Shown here: positions 19,643-29,124 of the stretch, piece after piece
How the letters are laid out: every line of letters begins with the position of its first letter
How positions within the stretch are numbered: the first letter of the stretch is position 1
Assembly: GCF_000243675.2 (NCBI RefSeq)
Contig: NZ_AHMM02000017.1
Location: 248,001 to 312,000, forward strand
Direction: 5' to 3'
DNA length: 64,000 nucleotides
From: Leptospira inadai serovar Lyme str. 10
GTDB lineage: Bacteria > Spirochaetota > Leptospiria > Leptospirales > Leptospiraceae
Notes under the pieces: model-generated
Databases searched by the model: none
What the model saw: only the letters and a program-made list of their open reading frames with translations
Told to the model about the DNA's origin: nothing
Translations under genes and position numbers: made by a program

Positions 19643-20404
19643 ATGAAGGAAAAATTCCCCCGAGCTCGATCGATCGGAGTCATTCTCTCGCTTGGACTCG
19701 TATTTTCTGGCAATCCTTCGCTAGTCTCGGTTCCAATTTCAATCAGCGCAGAACCGGATCTGGACTATAACTACGAATACGAAAAGAACGGCGTTTATAC
19801 GAAATTCTCCGATTGGGTCCCGTACAAACTTCACAAATGGGAGCCTAAATTTTTGGAGGATTATTACGAGCTATACGGCCTAAAATTGCATTATAAAGAA
19901 AATGAACTTCGTAGAAATATCTTCTTTTTAAAGGCAGGCTTGAATCGAAGATTTCGTCATCCTAGAAACGCTCTTTGCCCGGTAAAAAATGAGGAAGAAT
20001 ATCATAAGTATCGCCTCCTTCTATTCATGCATATCAACCTCCAAATCATGAGGTCTTATATGAGGATTGCTTCCCAATTCGATAAAAGGCATCTCTACTT
20101 CTATAACCTGGATTTTGCCCACGAACTCAAACAATCCTTCGAAGTTGCGGACGGCTTCTATAAAGAGGCGATTCCGTATTGGGAAAATGCGCTCAAATAT
20201 GCGGACGAGGCCTCTGAAAATGATTCGGATCTTGACCTTGGAACGATGGAAACCGAACGTTTTGAAATAATTACGGGAAAATTAGATTTTGGAAAAATCA
20301 TTTCGGACCACCGAAGCCGACTGACGAAAAAGCGCGAAACCGTAAGCGCATATCTGACAAAATATCCGAATGCGGATAAACCGAACCTGGACCAAATTCC
20401 ATAA
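19643..20404 (+). CDS. Secreted helical protein, unknown function
   Basis: Not a recognised family. The ATG at 19643 gives 253 residues starting MKEKFPRARSIG, with a classical signal peptide ending near ISISA-EP. The frame is open to 19469 but that part lacks a signal sequence and reads poorly. The mature protein is rich in Tyr, Phe, Lys and Glu (for example DYYELYGLKLHYKENELRR, KYRLLLFMHINLQIMRSYMR) and looks nearly all alpha-helical, so a periplasmic structural or sheath role is conceivable; comparison with the Leptospira flagellar coiling proteins would be worth making, but I see no motif that proves it. It faces a strong palindromic operator candidate upstream and a shared terminator downstream. 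Confidence 0.75.
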   Translation: MKEKFPRARSIGVILSLGLVFSGNPSLVSVPISISAEPDLDYNYEYEKNGVYTKFSDWVPYKLHKWEPKFLEDYYELYGLKLHYKENELRRNIFFLKAGLNRRFRHPRNALCPVKNEEEYHKYRLLLFMHINLQIMRSYMRIASQFDKRHLYFYNLDFAHELKQSFEVADGFYKEAIPYWENALKYADEASENDSDLDLGTMETERFEIITGKLDFGKIISDHRSRLTKKRETVSAYLTKYPNADKPNLDQIP

Positions 20405-20471
20405 ATACGAAACGAGAACCGGAATCGCTCTGCCGAAAGAAACATCCGCAAAACGAAAGTACATTCCAAAT

Positions 20472-20502
20472 AAAAAACCCCGAGTGTTCTCGGGGTTTTT
20501 TA
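20472..20502. terminator. Bidirectional intrinsic terminator
   Basis: A hairpin with stem CCCCGAG/CTCGGGG and loop TGTT is flanked by an A-tract on the left and a T-tract on the right. It lies between the convergent ends of the secreted protein gene (20404) and glnA (20523) and should terminate both. Confidence 0.92.
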
Positions 20503-20522
20503 TTTTTATCCGTACTTGCCGC

Positions 20523-21944
20523 TTAGCAAGAATACGTAGTGAGGAACTCGAACGGATGCGGACGTCCTTCCCAAGGCCAAATCTCGGTTTCAAATTTGTA
20601 AGCCTTGTACGTCTGAATGAACTCTTCGGTAAAGACACTTCCCTTTTTGAAGATTTCCTTTCCGGCTAGCATATGCTCGATCGCTTCTCTTAGCGTGTGA
20701 GGCATCTGCTGAATTCCCTTCTCGCGAATTTCATCGAGAGTCAATTCAAACAAGTCCTCTTCCCGAGGCGGCCCCGGATCGATCTTGTTCTGAATTCCGT
20801 CCAAGCCCGCCATTAACATGGCGGAGAATGCCAGATACGGGTTTGCGGAAGAATCCGGAAAACGGAACTCTACGCGCTTGGCTTTTTCACCGCTGACGAA
20901 CGGTATACGTGCGCAGGCCGAACGGTTTTGCGCGGAGTATGCCAAAATCGCCGGCGCTTCGAATCCCGGTAATAAGCGCTTATAGGAATTGGTAGAAGCA
21001 TTCGTAAAAGCGGCAACCGTCTTTCCGTGCTTCAATACGCCGCCGGTGTAATGCAGAGCGATTTCGCTCAGTCCTTGGTATCCGTTCCCTGCGAATAGGT
21101 TTTTACCGCCTTTCCAAATGGATTGATGGCAGTGCATACCGTTTCCGTTATCTCCGTAAAGAGGTTTCGGCATAAAGGTAGCCGTCTTTCCCCATTTATG
21201 AGCCACGTTTTTCACGACGTATTTTAACTTTTGGACGTTATCCGCAGCTTCGATCAGGGTTCCGAATTTAACTCCGATTTCCCCTTGTGCCTGAGCGACC
21301 TCGTGGTGAACCACGAAAGTTTCCATTCCGATTTTATGGAGAGTTTTCACGATATCGGCGCGAAGATCCACTTGAGAATCGACCGGAGCAACGGGAAAAT
21401 AACCGCCTTTCGTTCCGGGGCGGTGACCGGTGTTAATGGAACCGGGCATATCCGTATGCGAATTCCAAATACCTTCCGATGACTCTAATTCATAATATTG
21501 AATATTGATGGCATCGCGAACTTTCAATCCGTCAAAAATGAAAAATTCGTTTTCCGGTCCGAAATAAACGGTGTCACCGATTCCGCTTGCTTGTAGATAT
21601 TTCACCGCATTCTTAGCAATGGAACGAGGGCATTTTTCGTAAGGTTGGTTTTTATAAATATCCCATACATCGCAAATAACTACCAAGGTAGGATCTGCCG
21701 TAAATGGATCGAGGAAGATCGAAGTCGGATCCGGAATCAGTTGCATATCCGATTTGTCAATCGGTTGCCATGCGGGAATCGAGCTACCGTCAAACGGGAG
21801 CCCTTTTAGAGTATCCTCACTCACTGAATCAACGTGGTAGGATACGTGATGCCAGGCACCCTTAATGTCCGTGAACCGGAAGTCGTAAAAAAGAATGTTA
21901 TTCGCTTTAGCGTAAGCGATCACCTCTGCGGCGTTTTTAGCCAT
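20523..21944 (-). CDS. glnA: Glutamine synthetase, type I-beta, adenylylation tyrosine absent
   Basis: A 473-residue dodecameric enzyme that joins ammonia and glutamate using ATP. Family motifs seen: [41 protein letters not shown], and [10 protein letters not shown]. The insert typical of GSI-beta (between ENEFF and KGGYFPV) is present. The adenylylation loop, NLYDLPP in E. coli, reads DLFELTL here, so the target tyrosine is Phe399. Control by GlnE-type adenylylation is therefore not possible at this site. The ATG has a strong AGGAGA site. A sigma-54 promoter lies upstream (22018-22034) and a hairpin terminator downstream. Confidence 0.97.
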   Translation of the reverse strand: MAKNAAEVIAYAKANNILFYDFRFTDIKGAWHHVSYHVDSVSEDTLKGLPFDGSSIPAWQPIDKSDMQLIPDPTSIFLDPFTADPTLVVICDVWDIYKNQPYEKCPRSIAKNAVKYLQASGIGDTVYFGPENEFFIFDGLKVRDAINIQYYELESSEGIWNSHTDMPGSINTGHRPGTKGGYFPVAPVDSQVDLRADIVKTLHKIGMETFVVHHEVAQAQGEIGVKFGTLIEAADNVQKLKYVVKNVAHKWGKTATFMPKPLYGDNGNGMHCHQSIWKGGKNLFAGNGYQGLSEIALHYTGGVLKHGKTVAAFTNASTNSYKRLLPGFEAPAILAYSAQNRSACARIPFVSGEKAKRVEFRFPDSSANPYLAFSAMLMAGLDGIQNKIDPGPPREEDLFELTLDEIREKGIQQMPHTLREAIEHMLAGKEIFKKGSVFTEEFIQTYKAYKFETEIWPWEGRPHPFEFLTTYSC

Positions 21945-22017
21945 TGATATGTGTCTCCTATGTTTTTCTACTAGGGGTCTCTAATTCACACGCATAGAGC
22001 GTGGTTATCAAGAAATA

Positions 22018-22034
22018 TGCAAAACGCGTGCCAA
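22018..22034 (-). promoter_or_regulatory. Sigma-54 (RpoN) promoter of glnA
   Basis: Read on the minus strand, TTGGCACGCGTTTTGCA carries the invariant GG and GC at -24/-12 spacing and matches the consensus TGGCAC-N5-TTGC exactly. The predicted start is about 60 bases before the glnA ATG. The rest of the 319-base gap (21945-22263) shows no clear enhancer palindrome; an AT-rich open frame on the minus strand there overlaps this promoter and is not believed. Confidence 0.88.
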
Positions 22035-22263
22035 CTCGCAATTTGCTTTTCCTAGTCCTACGAGTCTTCTTCCCGAAACCTTGACTAAAGAAAGGAAAGC
22101 TCTTCTTGCTCAGGCTAAAAATCCTTGAAGTAGAGGCAATCAGGAAAAAACTCCACATCAATGGATTCACTGGAATTTTCAAGAGTAAGAGCAAGCTCTC
22201 CTTTTAACCCGTGCCTGTACCGAACCGGTACACTCCGCTCAAATCGTACTCAAGGGCCGACCT

Positions 22264-23505
22264 ATGAGGAATAAGATACTTTGGCCGAGCCCCGGCGACC
22301 TGCAGATTCCGGAATCGAAAGAGACTCCGGATGAATTCTACCGCCAGAACGAGTATTGGAGGGCTTCGCTGGAATGGGGAATTTCAAACGGCGCTACCGA
22401 ATATTCCTTTTTGCCGATAGGAACGGAAGGCTGGGTCGAAAAATCGGAGACCCAGCGATTTCCGATTACTCAGACCGAATGGAGTCCGGAACGAAAACTT
22501 TCATTTCTTCTTCCGCCTATTTTACACGGGGATCGATTTATTTTGTGGACCGAGGCGCTCGGAAGCACGACTCCAGCCTTCTTTCAGATCTTGAGAGAAT
22601 TGCAACGGCTCCGTCGGCAAGCCGAAGAAATTTTAGATATAGAAATCCGGAATTATCCGACTCTGACCTTTTCCGAAGCGATGGATGCAAGGTTCGATTC
22701 CGCTTTACTTCTCTCCGACTCTTGGGCCTCCCGAAACGAATATTTTACCGTTTCCAGAGATCTAATCCTCCCGGAAGCGCTCCTTTTCGGTACTTCTATT
22801 TCCCAGGAAAGAGTGCTACGTATTCAATGGAAGGAACAGAGCGGATCGGATTCCCTAAGTTCTCCCGTGAACGAATTTATTTCGGCAAGAGCATTAAGAA
22901 AATATAATCATGTTTTGAAGGCATTAGGCGAACTCAAGGAATCGAAAGGAACCGTCCTTGAATACCGCCCCAACTCGTATTTTTCATTCCCGTTTCATTT
23001 GCTAGTCGTGACGGCCATATGGACGGAGGCCTGGGAAAAATTGGTTTCGCTCTGGATCGAAGAACGACCGAAGAAATCGGAAGCCGCGTCAAAATTAGAA
23101 GCTTGGATCGGGCAACTTCCCGTCGGAGAATTGGAGTCCGGCATCGAAGCCTTATTCGAAGAAAGAACGATACGATTGATCGATAAATATACCGGAAAAA
23201 ACGATCGACAATTATTGAAATATCTGGAGTCGGAATACCGAATCGCATCCGCAAAATTAAAACGCCAAAAAAGAGACCGACTGCGGGAACTAGAGGAAAC
23301 AATCCTCCCCCGACAATTTTTACTTCGAGAGGCACATTCGAAATATGTTCCATCCTCCTCGATAGAACGGGTTCAATGGGAAGATCTGGGAAAAATCTAC
23401 GAAGAAAATCTGAAAAACCTATTTTTAGAACGAAACAGTCTTGGTAAAGAATTTGTTTCCAGTGACGGAAAATCCGCAGAAAGTTGGAACAAGCTTATTC
23501 AATGA
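22264..23505 (+). CDS. Conserved-looking cytoplasmic protein, unknown function
   Basis: I do not recognise this 413-residue protein. It lacks a signal peptide or membrane segments and has a balanced, ordered composition with many Trp residues in the first 120 positions (WPSPGD, YWRASLEWG, EGWVEKSE, TEWSPERK). The middle is mixed alpha/beta; the last 130 residues are charged and helical (RQLLKYLESEYRIASAKLKR, KRDRLRELEE), suggesting a coiled coil. It is transcribed divergently from glnA and ends 134 bases before tRNA-Met. No catalytic motif stands out. Confidence 0.75.
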   Translation: MRNKILWPSPGDLQIPESKETPDEFYRQNEYWRASLEWGISNGATEYSFLPIGTEGWVEKSETQRFPITQTEWSPERKLSFLLPPILHGDRFILWTEALGSTTPAFFQILRELQRLRRQAEEILDIEIRNYPTLTFSEAMDARFDSALLLSDSWASRNEYFTVSRDLILPEALLFGTSISQERVLRIQWKEQSGSDSLSSPVNEFISARALRKYNHVLKALGELKESKGTVLEYRPNSYFSFPFHLLVVTAIWTEAWEKLVSLWIEERPKKSEAASKLEAWIGQLPVGELESGIEALFEERTIRLIDKYTGKNDRQLLKYLESEYRIASAKLKRQKRDRLRELEETILPRQFLLREAHSKYVPSSSIERVQWEDLGKIYEENLKNLFLERNSLGKEFVSSDGKSAESWNKLIQ

Positions 23506-23639
23506 AGGTCCAATGGACTCGGATATCGATCCGGTCCTTTCCCATCCCTTTTTACATCTTGAGAAATCTTTGACAAAGAGAGGATTCGAGAAAGAATGAC
23601 CGGGGAAGTCTGGAAACAGATTTCATCCCAAGGAATGAC

Positions 23640-23713
<74 letters not shown>

Positions 23714-23733
23714 GTACATCAGAATTTACGCCT

Positions 23734-24033
23734 ATGAATAAGACTCTCCTACTCACCCTAATTCTCTTACTTTCAACATTGTTGGGTTCCAACAGTCTCA
23801 AAGCGCAAAACCCGGCTTGCGGGCAAATTTGCGATTTTTACGTGAATTGCGTTGAATCTCAAACAAAGAAAAAGTTCAGCGCCGAGGAACAGACGAAGGT
23901 TTCCGCCGGATGTTTAAATACCTGCCGTAAAAATTTTCCGGCGGTCACCCAATGTTATGAAAATCACTCGAATCAGTGCGTTCCGTTTCACGCCTGTCTC
24001 GTAAATACTTATAAATCGAAAGAAAAAAAATAA
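23734..24033 (+). CDS. Small secreted Cys-rich protein with twin CX3C
   Basis: A 99-residue exported protein. The signal peptide (MNKTLLLTLILLLSTLLGSNSLKA) is followed by a mature chain of about 75 residues with eight cysteines. They include two CX3C pairs (CGQIC and CLNTC) in predicted helices, a spacing like that of small disulfide-braced helical hairpins. Leptospira genomes are known to contain small Cys-rich exported families; this fits such a group, though I cannot name it surely. It starts 20 bases after tRNA-Met and ends at a strong terminator. A periplasmic disulfide partner or metal binder is possible. Confidence 0.8.
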   Translation: MNKTLLLTLILLLSTLLGSNSLKAQNPACGQICDFYVNCVESQTKKKFSAEEQTKVSAGCLNTCRKNFPAVTQCYENHSNQCVPFHACLVNTYKSKEKK

Positions 24034-24070
24034 CCTTATTTTCTGCCGATTAGAGAGGATCGGTAATTAT

Positions 24071-24105
24071 AAAAAGCCGGGATCATTCCATTGTCCCGGC
24101 TTTTT
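24071..24105 (+). terminator. Intrinsic terminator
   Basis: A 12-base-pair stem (A5-GCCGGGA paired with TCCCGGC-T5) with an 11-base loop is followed by seven T, 37 bases after the Cys-rich gene. The remaining gap to 24335 holds repeat copy 3. Confidence 0.92.
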
Positions 24106-24211
24106 TTGTATGACAATCGTCGGTGCAAATAAATGCCTGCATTGCATTTACGGCAATAGGGGCGTTGCCGTGTGGGTGAGAAGATAGGGCGGGTCGTTGC
24201 CGCTGGCAGAG

Positions 24212-24351
24212 GACAGACGCGTTCGCTTTGCTCACGCTAGACAGTAGCTGCTAGATGTTGGGAAAGTAATAGAGGACGGGGGAAAATCCACTCTTAGCAT
24301 AAAAATCTTTCTATAGTACGTGGAAACGCCGTTTATCAATGTTCTGTCCTC
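24212..24351 (-). repeat. Dispersed 3'-end repeat, copy 3 (long form)
   Basis: Core 24240-24351 with inverted ends GAGGACAG/CTGTC, plus the 23-base CTGTC-bracketed tail at the distal end (24212-24239). It reads in the direction of thiH, and the last codons and stop of thiH lie inside its first bases (GAGGACAGAACATTGA). Other copies have CGA where this one has TGA. Confidence 0.85.
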
Positions 24352-25463
24352 AGAAAAGCCAAATCGAAATCCTTAAAGACGGGATCCAAGCCTCTCGACC
24401 GTAACATCTCCACTATTTCCGGAATCCTTCGTTCATCTTCGATTTCAAACTGCTTCAAAGCCTCGCCTCCGGAATATCCGCCCGGATCCGTTCGAGATTC
24501 TACGGACATATGGGTTACTACTAAACCGGCCAAATGATCCCGCATTCTGCGGGTTTCGCGGGTGGATTGAACTATTCCGGAATCGGGAAGAAATAATCTC
24601 AATGCAAATAGAAAACGCACAAATTCTCGATCATCGATCTTAATCGTCCTATTAAAATCGCCCACAGCCGGTCTCATTCTGGGTAAGGAAATCTGGACCG
24701 TGCTTTTCCAATAGACCCTGGATAAATAGGATGCATGTTCTCCTAATTTAAACATTTCTCCATAAGGATCCGCTAATCCTAGTAATGCGCCTATCCCGAT
24801 TCTCCTAAAACCGGCGATGCCTCCTCGATCCGGAGCTTCCAATCGATACCGCATATTTTTTTTGATGCCGCGTAGATGGTACTTACCGTAAATTTCGGGG
24901 TCGTAGGTTTCCTGATAAACGACGAGTCCTTCCACTCCTTCCCCAATCAACTGCGCGTATTCTTCGACATCCATAGGGTAGATCTCGATCGAGATCGAAT
25001 CAAAATATTGTCTAAGAATTTTGACGGCGTTTTTTAAATATTCCAAATTTGTTTTGGAGTATTCCTCCCCCGTCAAGAATACTAAATGTCTGATTCCTTT
25101 CGCATACAGTATCTTTGCCTCCCGGTGGATCTCATCCTCGTTTAACGTCTTTCTCGGAATCTTGTTCTCGAAACTGAATCCGCAATAAATGCAGGAAGAA
25201 CGGCATTCGTTCGAAAGATACATAGGCATATATAAAGATACGATATTTCCGAATCTCTTTCGAGTCCAATACCGGGAAAGAGACGCCATCTCTTCCAAAT
25301 AGCCATCCGCAGCCGGAGACAAAAGCGCGAGGTATTCTTCGAAGCTTACCGGACGGTCGCCGGAAGATTTGTCCAGAGCAGCTTCCACATCGTATTTTGT
25401 CTTAGATATGACTCTCTCGGAAGCTTCGGAAAATGGGGTAGAATCAAAAAGCTCCGTGTACAT
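24336..25463 (-). CDS. thiH: 2-iminoacetate synthase
   Basis: A 375-residue radical SAM enzyme that cleaves tyrosine to dehydroglycine for the thiazole ring of thiamine. The 4Fe-4S cluster motif is CRSSCIYC (CxxxCxxC), preceded by [10 protein letters not shown]; the C-terminal part has the family's RLRPA-like segment ([11 protein letters not shown]) and RETRRMRD. Length matches E. coli ThiH (377). The final residues (LRTEH) and the stop codon derive from repeat copy 3, so the original C-terminus may have been altered slightly. The gene starts inside thiG (20-base overlap), so both are co-translated. The pathway partner ThiS/ThiF is not in the window. Confidence 0.94.
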   Translation of the reverse strand: MYTELFDSTPFSEASERVISKTKYDVEAALDKSSGDRPVSFEEYLALLSPAADGYLEEMASLSRYWTRKRFGNIVSLYMPMYLSNECRSSCIYCGFSFENKIPRKTLNEDEIHREAKILYAKGIRHLVFLTGEEYSKTNLEYLKNAVKILRQYFDSISIEIYPMDVEEYAQLIGEGVEGLVVYQETYDPEIYGKYHLRGIKKNMRYRLEAPDRGGIAGFRRIGIGALLGLADPYGEMFKLGEHASYLSRVYWKSTVQISLPRMRPAVGDFNRTIKIDDREFVRFLFALRLFLPDSGIVQSTRETRRMRDHLAGLVVTHMSVESRTDPGGYSGGEALKQFEIEDERRIPEIVEMLRSRGLDPVFKDFDLAFLRTEH

Positions 25464-26259
25464 TTCGAGTTTCTTCTTCTAAAAAGCCGGTTAATGGACT
25501 CGATGCCTCCGCCTTTTTACGTAAACGCATTTTTGCCCCGCCGTATTTATAGGAAATTCTACCTGCCTCGGTGGCAAGCTTAAACGCATATCCGATTTTT
25601 TTCGGATCCTTAGCGATTGCAATGGCAGTATTCACCAAGACTGCGGCTGCCCCCAATTCCATGGCCTGAGAAGCGTGAGAAGGTTCCCCCAAGCCTGCGT
25701 CTACGACGACTGGAACTTTAGACTGCTCAATGATGATTTCGAGATTGGCTAGAGTTCGAATTCCCTGATTGGTCCCGATCGGCGAACCTAGGGGCATTAC
25801 GGTCGCACATCCGGCGTCCTCGAGATGTTTGCAGAGAATCGGATCCGCATTTATGTACGGTAGAACGATAAAACCTTCCTTCACCAATATCCGAGCGGCC
25901 TTTACTGTTTCGATAGGATCCGGTAGAAGATAGACCGGATCCGGGGTTACTTCCAGCTTCACCCAATTTCCTGCCCCTAACTCCCGAGCAAGCCTTGCTA
26001 AGCGAACTGCCTCTTCGGCGTTCCGAGCACCGCTTGTATTCGGAAGTAATAAAACTTTTTCCCGATCTATATTCGCAAGAATATCATCCTCTTTCGATTC
26101 TAGATCGACCCGACGGAGAGCTACCGTCACGACTTCCGTCTCCGAAGACAAAATCGCTTCCTTCATAGCCCTGGCGGAAGAAAATTTTCCCGTTCCTAAG
26201 AAAAGCCGGGACCGAAAGCTTCGTCCGGCGATGATCAACTCGTCCGAGTCTCCGCCCAT
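25444..26259 (-). CDS. thiG: Thiazole synthase
   Basis: A 271-residue TIM-barrel enzyme that builds the thiazole phosphate of thiamine from deoxyxylulose phosphate, dehydroglycine and ThiS-thiocarboxylate. The Schiff-base lysine lies in WVKLEV; other signatures are [59 protein letters not shown] and [11 protein letters not shown]. It begins six bases after the smc stop and overlaps thiH by 20 bases, forming an smc-thiG-thiH transcription unit. The coupling to smc is probably only positional. Confidence 0.96.
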   Translation of the reverse strand: MGGDSDELIIAGRSFRSRLFLGTGKFSSARAMKEAILSSETEVVTVALRRVDLESKEDDILANIDREKVLLLPNTSGARNAEEAVRLARLARELGAGNWVKLEVTPDPVYLLPDPIETVKAARILVKEGFIVLPYINADPILCKHLEDAGCATVMPLGSPIGTNQGIRTLANLEIIIEQSKVPVVVDAGLGEPSHASQAMELGAAAVLVNTAIAIAKDPKKIGYAFKLATEAGRISYKYGGAKMRLRKKAEASSPLTGFLEEETRNVHGAF

Positions 26260-26265
26260 GTCTAT

Positions 26266-29049
26266 TTAGACCGCCTCGGAAACGTTTCCGGCAAAATCTC
26301 TGGCTTGATCCAGACGAAGACTGATGATTTTGGAAATCCCAGGTTCTTCGTTGGTAACTCCGAAAATCGAATTCGCTCTGTGAATCGTAGACTGAGCGTG
26401 GGTAATCACCACAAATTGGGATTTATCCTTAAACTTATCCAGAATCTGACAAAAACGAAGCTTATTCGCTTCATCCAGAGCCGCATCGATTTCGTCCAGG
26501 AAACAGAATGGAGAAGGCTTTACCATATAAATGGCGAACAACAAAGCGATCGCGGTTAAGGACTTTTCCCCACCCGAAAGTAAGCGAAGATTTTGAACGT
26601 GTTTACCCGGAGGTTCCGCCATAATTTCGATCCCAGCATTTAGGCTATCCTCCCCTTCCACTAACTCTAGGATTGCACGGCCTCCGTTAAATAATGTGGA
26701 GAAAGTTTCCTGGAAATTCTCCCGAATTTTTTCGAACGTTTCTCGGAAGAGCTTTTCCGATTCCTCGTTGATGTTTTTTAAGATTTCGGCGATATCGTTC
26801 TTGGATTTCTCGATATCCTCTTTTTGCGTTCGATGGTGTTCGTAAATTTCCTTGATGTTTCGATACTCTTCGATGGAAAGCGGATTGATGGAACCTAACA
26901 TTTGAATTTCCGACTTGAATTTTTTCAGTTTAGATTCGCTCTCTCCCCGTTCGAAATTTTTATCCTTAAATTCGTCGTACAGTTCCTGTTCCGAAATGGA
27001 GTAGTCGTTGTACAGTTCTTCCGAAAAGGATTCCAACTGGACTTTAAAAACGGAAACCGCTTTTTCTTTTTCGGTCAAGACCGGAAACAGATTCTTATAA
27101 TCTTCCTGATTTTTCTGAATCTCGTTCTTCAAAGTTTGGATTTCTTTTACGATATTCCGAAGCGCTTCCTTTTCGGAATCGAGAGCTCGGCTCATTTCCA
27201 AAAATTCGTTGTATCGGTTTTCGATCCGTAATTCTAGATCCGCTACTTCCTTTTCAAACTCGGATTTCCTTATTTGAAGAGTCTTAGCCGATTCCTGAGC
27301 CGATTGGATTCTTTTTTCGGCCTCTAAAATTCTTGCGGAGATGGACTTCCCGCTTTCGATCTTGCCGTTTCGTTCCGAATTCAACTCCAAAATTCGTTTT
27401 TCAAGATAAACGATTTTTTCCTTATTGCCTTCCACTTCCTCTCGTAAAGTTTCTATGGAAATTCCGGATTCCTTAATGGATCGGGTATGATTTTCGTTTT
27501 CCAATATAAGATCTTCGATCTCTTGGTCCAGCCCTTCTTTCTGGGAAAGAAATCCGTCTCGATCGAATAATAAATTCCGAAGACCGTCTTCCAACGCGAA
27601 ATAAGAGGAAAGTTTTTCTTGGAATTCTCCGGTATTTAAACCGGAAGCGAGAGTCAAAATCTGGGCCCGATTTTCCTCCGTAAAGGATGTCTCCAATTCG
27701 GATTTAAGAGCGGCGCCGACCTCGGATAAACGACTCGCTTCTTGCAGTAAAATTTCTTTGAGTTCGCCTCTCTGAGCGTCCGATTCCTGCGCTTCTTTCT
27801 TTCGCGACTCGAGCTGGCTGATCAAATCGAAGATGACTTCTTTTAGTCGGTCCCTCAATTCCACATGACGCTTATCGTTAAGGCGAATATGAGTTTCCTT
27901 TTCCTGAATGGAAAGATTCTCCTGATCGATCTTGAACTCCAACTCGGTCTTTTGCTTCCTGAGATCCTCGATACCGACTTCTAAACTTTTGATTTCGGCT
28001 TCCAAATCCACTGCGTCTTTTTCCAAACGCTCTTTTTCGATTTGAAGAATGCTCAAAGAAGCTTCCTCTCCCGTTAGAGAATCTCGTATATCCGAGATGC
28101 GATCCTGGTAGTCCTGAATAATTCCCTTATTACTTTCGACCTTATCCTTTTGAATCTGAGTTTGAGTCAGATGATCCAAAAGTTTTTTATCGATCTCGGC
28201 CACTTTCTTTTCCAGATCCGATTTTTCCGAATCCAATAGTTCGATCCGTCCCGTTTCGACGGAGATTCTTTCCAATAAAACCTGGTTCTTTTCCTTAATT
28301 TCCCGTAGTTCGGTTTCGGATGCGTTCAATTTACGAGTTAGCGTATCATATTTAATGAATCGAATGATTTTGTCGGTCTCGTCTAGAGCCTGCTTCAAAC
28401 GGAAATATTCTTCCGCTCTTTCCGCCTGCTTTTCCTTGACTTCCATTTCCTTTTTCATGGTATTCATGATATCTTGGATTCTCAGAAGATTTTGGCTCGT
28501 GTCCGCCAATTTCTTTAGGGCCTCCTGACGTTCCATCTTGAAGCGGGAAATTCCGGCGGCCTCCTCGAAGATCAATCTGCGTTCCTCGGGCTTGGAATGA
28601 AGAATTCGATCCACCTTACCCTGCTCCATGATGGAGTAGCTGGATTTTCCGATACCGGTATCCATTAGGATTTTCTCGATATCCTTCCGTTGCACTCTGG
28701 AGTCGTTTATCAAATACTCGTTAGTGGAATCGGCATAGAGTCTCCGAGTCAGCTTGATGGTAGGATAATCCATCTTAATCACTTTGGAGGAATTATCGAA
28801 GACTACGCTTACTTCGGCGTACCCGGCAGGTTTACGAGCCTCGGAACCGTGAAAGATGACATCGTCCATCTTTTCTCCCCGGAGTCCTTTTGCGGACTTT
28901 TCTCCGAACACCCACTTTAATGCGTCCACTATATTTGATTTACCGGAACCGTTCGGTCCTACTACGGCGGTAAATCCCGGATCGAGAATCACTTCGGTCT
29001 CGTCCGCAAACGTCTTGAATCCAACAATATTCAGGCTTTTAAGATACAT
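26266..29049 (-). CDS. smc: Chromosome segregation ATPase SMC, short and without obvious hinge
   Basis: A 927-residue structural-maintenance protein. The N-terminal head has Walker A GPNGSGKS (31-38) and the C-terminal head has the ABC signature [11 protein letters not shown] and Walker [14 protein letters not shown]. Two long coiled-coil arms lie between. The dimerising hinge, normally about 150 residues in the middle, is not recognisable; only about 55 less-coiled residues (around [10 protein letters not shown] ... [12 protein letters not shown]) occupy that place. Total length is well below the usual 1150-1190. The ATG at 29049 ([12 protein letters not shown]) matches the family start; the frame is open 28 codons further upstream, but that part overlaps the start of the divergent gene. 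Confidence 0.93.
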   Translation of the reverse strand: MYLKSLNIVGFKTFADETEVILDPGFTAVVGPNGSGKSNIVDALKWVFGEKSAKGLRGEKMDDVIFHGSEARKPAGYAEVSVVFDNSSKVIKMDYPTIKLTRRLYADSTNEYLINDSRVQRKDIEKILMDTGIGKSSYSIMEQGKVDRILHSKPEERRLIFEEAAGISRFKMERQEALKKLADTSQNLLRIQDIMNTMKKEMEVKEKQAERAEEYFRLKQALDETDKIIRFIKYDTLTRKLNASETELREIKEKNQVLLERISVETGRIELLDSEKSDLEKKVAEIDKKLLDHLTQTQIQKDKVESNKGIIQDYQDRISDIRDSLTGEEASLSILQIEKERLEKDAVDLEAEIKSLEVGIEDLRKQKTELEFKIDQENLSIQEKETHIRLNDKRHVELRDRLKEVIFDLISQLESRKKEAQESDAQRGELKEILLQEASRLSEVGAALKSELETSFTEENRAQILTLASGLNTGEFQEKLSSYFALEDGLRNLLFDRDGFLSQKEGLDQEIEDLILENENHTRSIKESGISIETLREEVEGNKEKIVYLEKRILELNSERNGKIESGKSISARILEAEKRIQSAQESAKTLQIRKSEFEKEVADLELRIENRYNEFLEMSRALDSEKEALRNIVKEIQTLKNEIQKNQEDYKNLFPVLTEKEKAVSVFKVQLESFSEELYNDYSISEQELYDEFKDKNFERGESESKLKKFKSEIQMLGSINPLSIEEYRNIKEIYEHHRTQKEDIEKSKNDIAEILKNINEESEKLFRETFEKIRENFQETFSTLFNGGRAILELVEGEDSLNAGIEIMAEPPGKHVQNLRLLSGGEKSLTAIALLFAIYMVKPSPFCFLDEIDAALDEANKLRFCQILDKFKDKSQFVVITHAQSTIHRANSIFGVTNEEPGISKIISLRLDQARDFAGNVSEAV

Positions 29050-29124
29050 GGTTTTTTTTGTTTCTTCGGGAAATTGATTGCAAGTGACCAGAATCGGGCA
29101 GACTCTGGAGTGCCTAGGAGTATT

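Noticed and set aside
21958..22194. A 78-codon frame on the minus strand upstream of glnA
   Set aside because: It covers the sigma-54 promoter and leader of glnA, lacks a ribosome binding site and has a hydrophobic, unbalanced composition.
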